From: Frankia nepalensis
GTDB taxonomy: Bacteria; Actinomycetota; Actinomycetes; Frankiales; Frankiaceae
Length of the DNA: 64,000 bases
Direction: 5' to 3'
Assembly: GCF_016786325.1 (NCBI RefSeq)
Contig: NZ_JADWYU010000096.1
Location: 1 to 64,000, forward strand
A program made the translations under genes and the position numbers. Shown one piece after another: positions 61,123 to 64,000 of the stretch. The notes beneath the pieces were generated by a model that saw only the letters and a list, made by a program, of their open reading frames with translations, did not search any database and was not told where the DNA came from. Numbering within the stretch: position 1 is the first letter of the stretch; every line of letters begins with the position of its first letter.

Positions 61123-62343
61123 TTGAGCACCAGCACGAGCACCCGGGCTGAGGATCTTCGTAACGCCCTCGTCGACAAGATTGTCGCGGGGCATGTGCGG
61201 CAAGGGCTGACGATGCGCGCCGAGGTGGAGCGGGCGCTGAGGAAGGTGCCGCGTGAGTTGTTCACGCCGGGCGTGCCGCTCGAGGAGGCATACCGGGACG
61301 GCGCCGTCATCACCAAACGCAGCGCCGACGGCGTGAATCTGAGTTCGGTATCCGCGCCCTATCTGATTGCGGAGATGCTGGGCCAGGCGAAAGGCCGGCA
61401 CGTCCTTGAGATCGGCAGCGGGGGGTACAACGCCGCCTTGCTGCGGGAGATCGCCGGGCCAGGCGGGTCGGTGCTGACGGTCGATATCGACCAGGAGGTC
61501 ACCGACCGGGCCCGCGCCTGCCTGGACACGGCGGGCTATTCCGATGTTGAGGTCGTGTGCGCGGACGCCGAGTTCGAGATCGAGCCTGGCCGCGGGTTCG
61601 ATCTCATCGAGGTCACGGTCGGTGCGTGGGATATCCCGCCGGCCTGGATCAGCCAGCTCGCCGAAGGCGGCACCCTGGTCGTCCCGCTCCGCACCTTGGG
61701 CATGACCCGGTCGTGGGCACTGCGGCGCGCCGGGAATCACCTTGTGAGCACCAGCAACCTGCTGTGCGGATTCGTCCCCATGCAGGGCGAGGGCGCCAGC
61801 AAGGGCCGCAGTGTCCCCCTCGGCGACGGCGTCACGCTGTGGCTCAACGAGCATCAGCAGGACATCGACGGCGACCCGGTCGCCGCCGTGTTCTCCCAGG
61901 AACGGCATGAGGCACGGTCGGGGGTGACGGTCCCCAGCGGCCGGCTCTCCGCTGATCTTGACCTGTGGCTGGCGACCCACCTGCCCAATTTCGGCCTGAT
62001 GATTACCGAACTGGCGGCGATCGACAACGGCCTCGTCGTCCCGTCGTGGCGCTTCGGAACCCCGGCGTTCGTCGACGGTGCGACCCTGGCCTACCGGGGG
62101 AAGCTCCGCCAGGTCGACGACACCACGACCGAATTCGAGTACGTCGTCTACGCGCACGGACCCGATGCCGCCAGGCTCGCCGAGCAGATGGCCGACCAGA
62201 TCCGCGCCTGGGACAGGGCCGGCCGGCCTACTTCGACGTTGTGTGTCTTCTCCATCGGCACTCCCGACGCCGATCTTCCTGACGGAATGGTGTTGGACAA
62301 GAAGCACACCCGTCTCGTGTTCACCTGGCCAACCGCCAAGTAG
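61123..62343 (+). CDS. FxLD-system methyltransferase (PIMT-like)
   Basis: The product of 406 residues matches the methyltransferase of FxLD lanthipeptide systems: PRELFTPGVPLEEAYRDGAV at the N-terminus, SSVSAPYLIAEMLG, and the S-adenosylmethionine motif VLEIGSGGYNAALL (94-107), with a C-terminal domain specific to this family. Related PIMT-like enzymes in other lanthipeptide clusters methylate an Asp of the core and lead to isoaspartate or succinimide. The TTG at 61123 is used because AGGAAAGGG precedes it; the longer frame upstream crosses the operators. The precursor and dehydratase genes follow on the same strand. Confidence 0.87.
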   Translation: MSTSTSTRAEDLRNALVDKIVAGHVRQGLTMRAEVERALRKVPRELFTPGVPLEEAYRDGAVITKRSADGVNLSSVSAPYLIAEMLGQAKGRHVLEIGSGGYNAALLREIAGPGGSVLTVDIDQEVTDRARACLDTAGYSDVEVVCADAEFEIEPGRGFDLIEVTVGAWDIPPAWISQLAEGGTLVVPLRTLGMTRSWALRRAGNHLVSTSNLLCGFVPMQGEGASKGRSVPLGDGVTLWLNEHQQDIDGDPVAAVFSQERHEARSGVTVPSGRLSADLDLWLATHLPNFGLMITELAAIDNGLVVPSWRFGTPAFVDGATLAYRGKLRQVDDTTTEFEYVVYAHGPDAARLAEQMADQIRAWDRAGRPTSTLCVFSIGTPDADLPDGMVLDKKHTRLVFTWPTAK

Positions 62344-62438
62344 CGGCCCTCCCCGGGTGCCACTCCCTCTTTTGCGCAGAAGGGGGAATGGTTCCCGGGA
62401 ATGGCTCCCGGGACCGACGGCAGAAAGGACGGCCCTCC

Positions 62439-62576
62439 ATGGACCCCACGGAGTTCCAGCTCAACGTCCACCTCGTCGACGCCGGACCCGCCGGCGCGGT
62501 CGCGTCGGAGGACTGCACCTCCGACGAGTGCGGCTCGGGTGAGACCAGCAGCGACGCCTGCACGACCAACAGCTGA
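62439..62576 (+). CDS. FxLD-type lanthipeptide precursor
   Basis: The 45-residue peptide begins MDPTEFQLNVHLVDAGPAG, the leader pattern of the FxLD family, although the position of the D in FxLD is N (FQLN). The C-terminal 24 residues hold the likely core with Cys26, Cys31 and Cys41, several Ser/Thr residues (for example Thr27, Ser28, Ser33, Thr36, Ser37, Ser38, Thr42, Thr43) and acids Asp25, Glu24, Asp29, Glu30 and Asp39, the latter possible targets for the methyltransferase. AGAAAGGAC lies upstream. It sits between the methyltransferase and dehydratase genes, as expected. Confidence 0.8.
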   Translation: MDPTEFQLNVHLVDAGPAGAVASEDCTSDECGSGETSSDACTTNS

Positions 62577-62584
62577 CGCCAACA

Positions 62585-62614
62585 GGTGGCCCGGCCCCCG
62601 CGGGCCGGGCCACC
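62585..62614 (+). terminator. hairpin between precursor and dehydratase genes
   Basis: GGTGGCCCGGCCC and GGGCCGGGCCACC form a perfect 13-bp stem with a CCGC loop, nine bases after the precursor stop. A partial terminator or mRNA stabiliser here would yield more precursor than dehydratase. Confidence 0.75.
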
Positions 62615-62642
62615 CGCCCAACGGCCACAGGCAGAGGTAGCG

Positions 62643-64000
62643 GTGCACACATACCAAGCGGTGGACGCGGCGCTGATCAGGACCACGACCTTTCCCACCG
62701 GTCTGGAGTTACCACCGTGGCCGGACCTGAACAGCGACGACGTCGCGACCTGGCAGCTGTGGCTGCGGCAGGCATGGGCGTTGGACGGGTTCGCCGTCGC
62801 GGTGCGGGGCGCCTCGCGGGAGTTGGCCGCCCAGGTGGAGCGGCAGCTCGCCTCGCCTGCAGCAGCCGACCGGTCCTCGGTGCGGTCGGTGCGGCGGCTG
62901 GTGGAGACGCTGATGCGGTATTTGCTGCGCTGGACGAGCAGAGCAACCCCGTTTGGGCTGTTCGCCGGCATCGCTCCCGTCGAGTTCGACGCCCGGGCGC
63001 GCGCCGCCTGGGAAGGCGACCACCGGGTGGTGCACCGGCCGGACGGTCTGCTCGTGGCGGAGCAGGCCGGGCGGATCGAAGCGCGGCTGGACATGTTGCG
63101 GACGGTCCCGGTGGTGACCAACAGCCTCGGGTTTGCCCGCGGCAGGGTGTGGGTCGTGCCGGGCGTGAGCGCCGACGGCCAGCTCTGGGACGCCGAGGTG
63201 AACCTGACCCGCCCCGTGCGGCTGGCTGTGGACCTGGCCCGCCGGCCGATCGGGTTCGCCGACCTCGCCGCGAAGCTGGCCGTCGACGCACCGACGGTCG
63301 AGCGAGCGGTCATCGAACGGATGCTGGCCGGCCTGGTGGCCCACCGGGTCCTGGTGACACCGGTACGTCCCCCGATGACCGTGACCGACCCGGCGACGCA
63401 CCTCGCCCGCTACACCCCCGGCCCGGAGCCGGAGCCGGCCGTACGGCCGGCGGCCGACGTTCGAGTGGGCTGTGCGGTGGCGCTGCCTGCGGCGGTGCTG
63501 CGCGAGGCCGAACGCGCCGCTTCGGTCCTCACCCTGGTCGCGCCGGAGATGCCCGGCTGGCGGCCCTATCACCAGGAGTTCCTCGACCGGTACGGACCGG
63601 GGGCGGCGGTGCCTGTCCGGGAACTGGTCGGCGGATCCGGGCTGGGCCTGCCCCCGGGATACCGGGCGTCGCACCGGCGCGCGCCGCGGCTGCTCACCGC
63701 CCGCGACGTCACGCTGGCGAAGATCGCACAGCACGCCGCCCTCGACGGCCGTGCCGAGGTGCTCCTGGGCGACGAGCTGATCGCCGCGCTGACGGTCGCG
63801 GATCGGCCGCCGGTTCCGCACACCGAACTCCGTTTCAGCCTCGCGGCCGAGTCGCTGGGCGATCTTGATCGTGGCGCGTTCACGCTGACCGTGATCAGCG
63901 GTGCCCGGCATGCCGGTGTGACCGTCGGCCGGTTCCTCCACCTGCTCGACCCCGCCGAACAGGAGCGCTTCCGCCACGCCTACGCGACGCTGCCGACCGC
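62643..64000 (+). CDS. lantibiotic dehydratase (LanB-type), cut by window end
   Basis: The open frame from GTG 62643 has no stop before the window end, giving 452 residues. It begins MHTYQAVDAALIRTTTFPTG and contains the LanB N-terminal signature TPFGLFAG (102-109) after an ETLMRYLLRWTSR helix; later parts match the glutamylation domain of lantibiotic dehydratases. These enzymes use glutamyl-tRNA to dehydrate Ser/Thr in the precursor. It should be about 800-1000 residues long in full. An AGAGG site precedes the start. The C-terminal elimination domain and cyclase should lie beyond the window. Confidence 0.87.
   Translation, partial: MHTYQAVDAALIRTTTFPTGLELPPWPDLNSDDVATWQLWLRQAWALDGFAVAVRGASRELAAQVERQLASPAAADRSSVRSVRRLVETLMRYLLRWTSRATPFGLFAGIAPVEFDARARAAWEGDHRVVHRPDGLLVAEQAGRIEARLDMLRTVPVVTNSLGFARGRVWVVPGVSADGQLWDAEVNLTRPVRLAVDLARRPIGFADLAAKLAVDAPTVERAVIERMLAGLVAHRVLVTPVRPPMTVTDPATHLARYTPGPEPEPAVRPAADVRVGCAVALPAAVLREAERAASVLTLVAPEMPGWRPYHQEFLDRYGPGAAVPVRELVGGSGLGLPPGYRASHRRAPRLLTARDVTLAKIAQHAALDGRAEVLLGDELIAALTVADRPPVPHTELRFSLAAESLGDLDRGAFTLTVISGARHAGVTVGRFLHLLDPAEQERFRHAYATLPT

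Noticed and set aside
61105-62307. 400-codon reverse frame opposite the FxLD methyltransferase
   Set aside because: The forward frame has clear methyltransferase motifs; the reverse frame has none.
62643-64000. Truncated dehydratase considered as a pseudogene
   Set aside because: The frame is open and family-like up to the last base; it is cut only by the window end.

Overview
This is a very GC-rich actinobacterial chromosome segment. The gene families (F420-dependent oxidoreductase, LpqY-SugABC-type trehalose importer, DUF3152 protein, CaiB/BaiF transferase, FxLD lanthipeptide genes) and the abundance of GTG starts and overlapping start/stop codons suit a Frankia-like or related soil actinomycete. 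This is inferred from gene content; no rRNA or other taxonomic marker is present. I found no tRNA, rRNA, transposase or CRISPR array.

Layout. 0.4-3.7 kb: GH15 trehalase/glucoamylase-like enzyme and an MFS transporter. 4.4-8.4 kb: a forward cluster of two unrecognised proteins, a DyP-type peroxidase and a bile acid:sodium symporter-family protein. 8.5-10.4 kb: a frameshifted SHOCT remnant, a secreted DUF3152 metalloprotease-like protein and an AhpD-like protein. 10.8-17.6 kb: a small protein and a DUF6745 protein converge on a reverse operon of the uncharacterised STM4011-STM4015 set (two radical SAM proteins, sulfatase-fold hydrolase, ATP-grasp-like protein, leucine-rich-repeat protein), with an extra 39-codon ORF that looks like a truncated STM4015 copy. 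19.8-25.2 kb: a TetR repressor divergent from a four-gene metabolic operon with a PanC-like ligase whose pantoate-contact motifs are changed. 25.4-30.0 kb: an lpqY-sugABC-like importer.

30.3-42.7 kb: SixA-like phosphatase, PiT phosphate transporter, GPP34 protein, glycerophosphodiesterase, a TetR/DHA2-efflux pair with two palindromic operators, an SDR, a CoA transferase and two hydrolases. 42.8-49.6 kb: reverse-strand nucleic-acid genes: a HhH-GPD protein, a HelD-like RNA polymerase recycling ATPase, a DUF262 (GmrS-like) protein with a degenerate C-terminal HNH motif, and a CBS-domain protein with a HEPN-like Rx4H motif. 49.9-55.7 kb: a membrane Ser/Thr kinase, an Acg-like nitroreductase, a PPOX/F420 protein and an acyl-CoA dehydrogenase. 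56.6-60.0 kb: an overlapping pair of unknown proteins and a DUF1152 protein.

60.0-64.0 kb: the beginning of an FxLD-type lanthipeptide cluster: GntR/UTRA regulator, PIMT-like FxLD-system methyltransferase, a 45-residue precursor, and a lantibiotic dehydratase cut by the window end. Three copies of one palindrome (GTGGC-N4-GCCAC), one before the regulator and two before the methyltransferase gene, suggest how the cluster is controlled. This cluster, the STM4011-4015 operon and the DUF262/CBS-HEPN pair are the best candidates for under-described systems.
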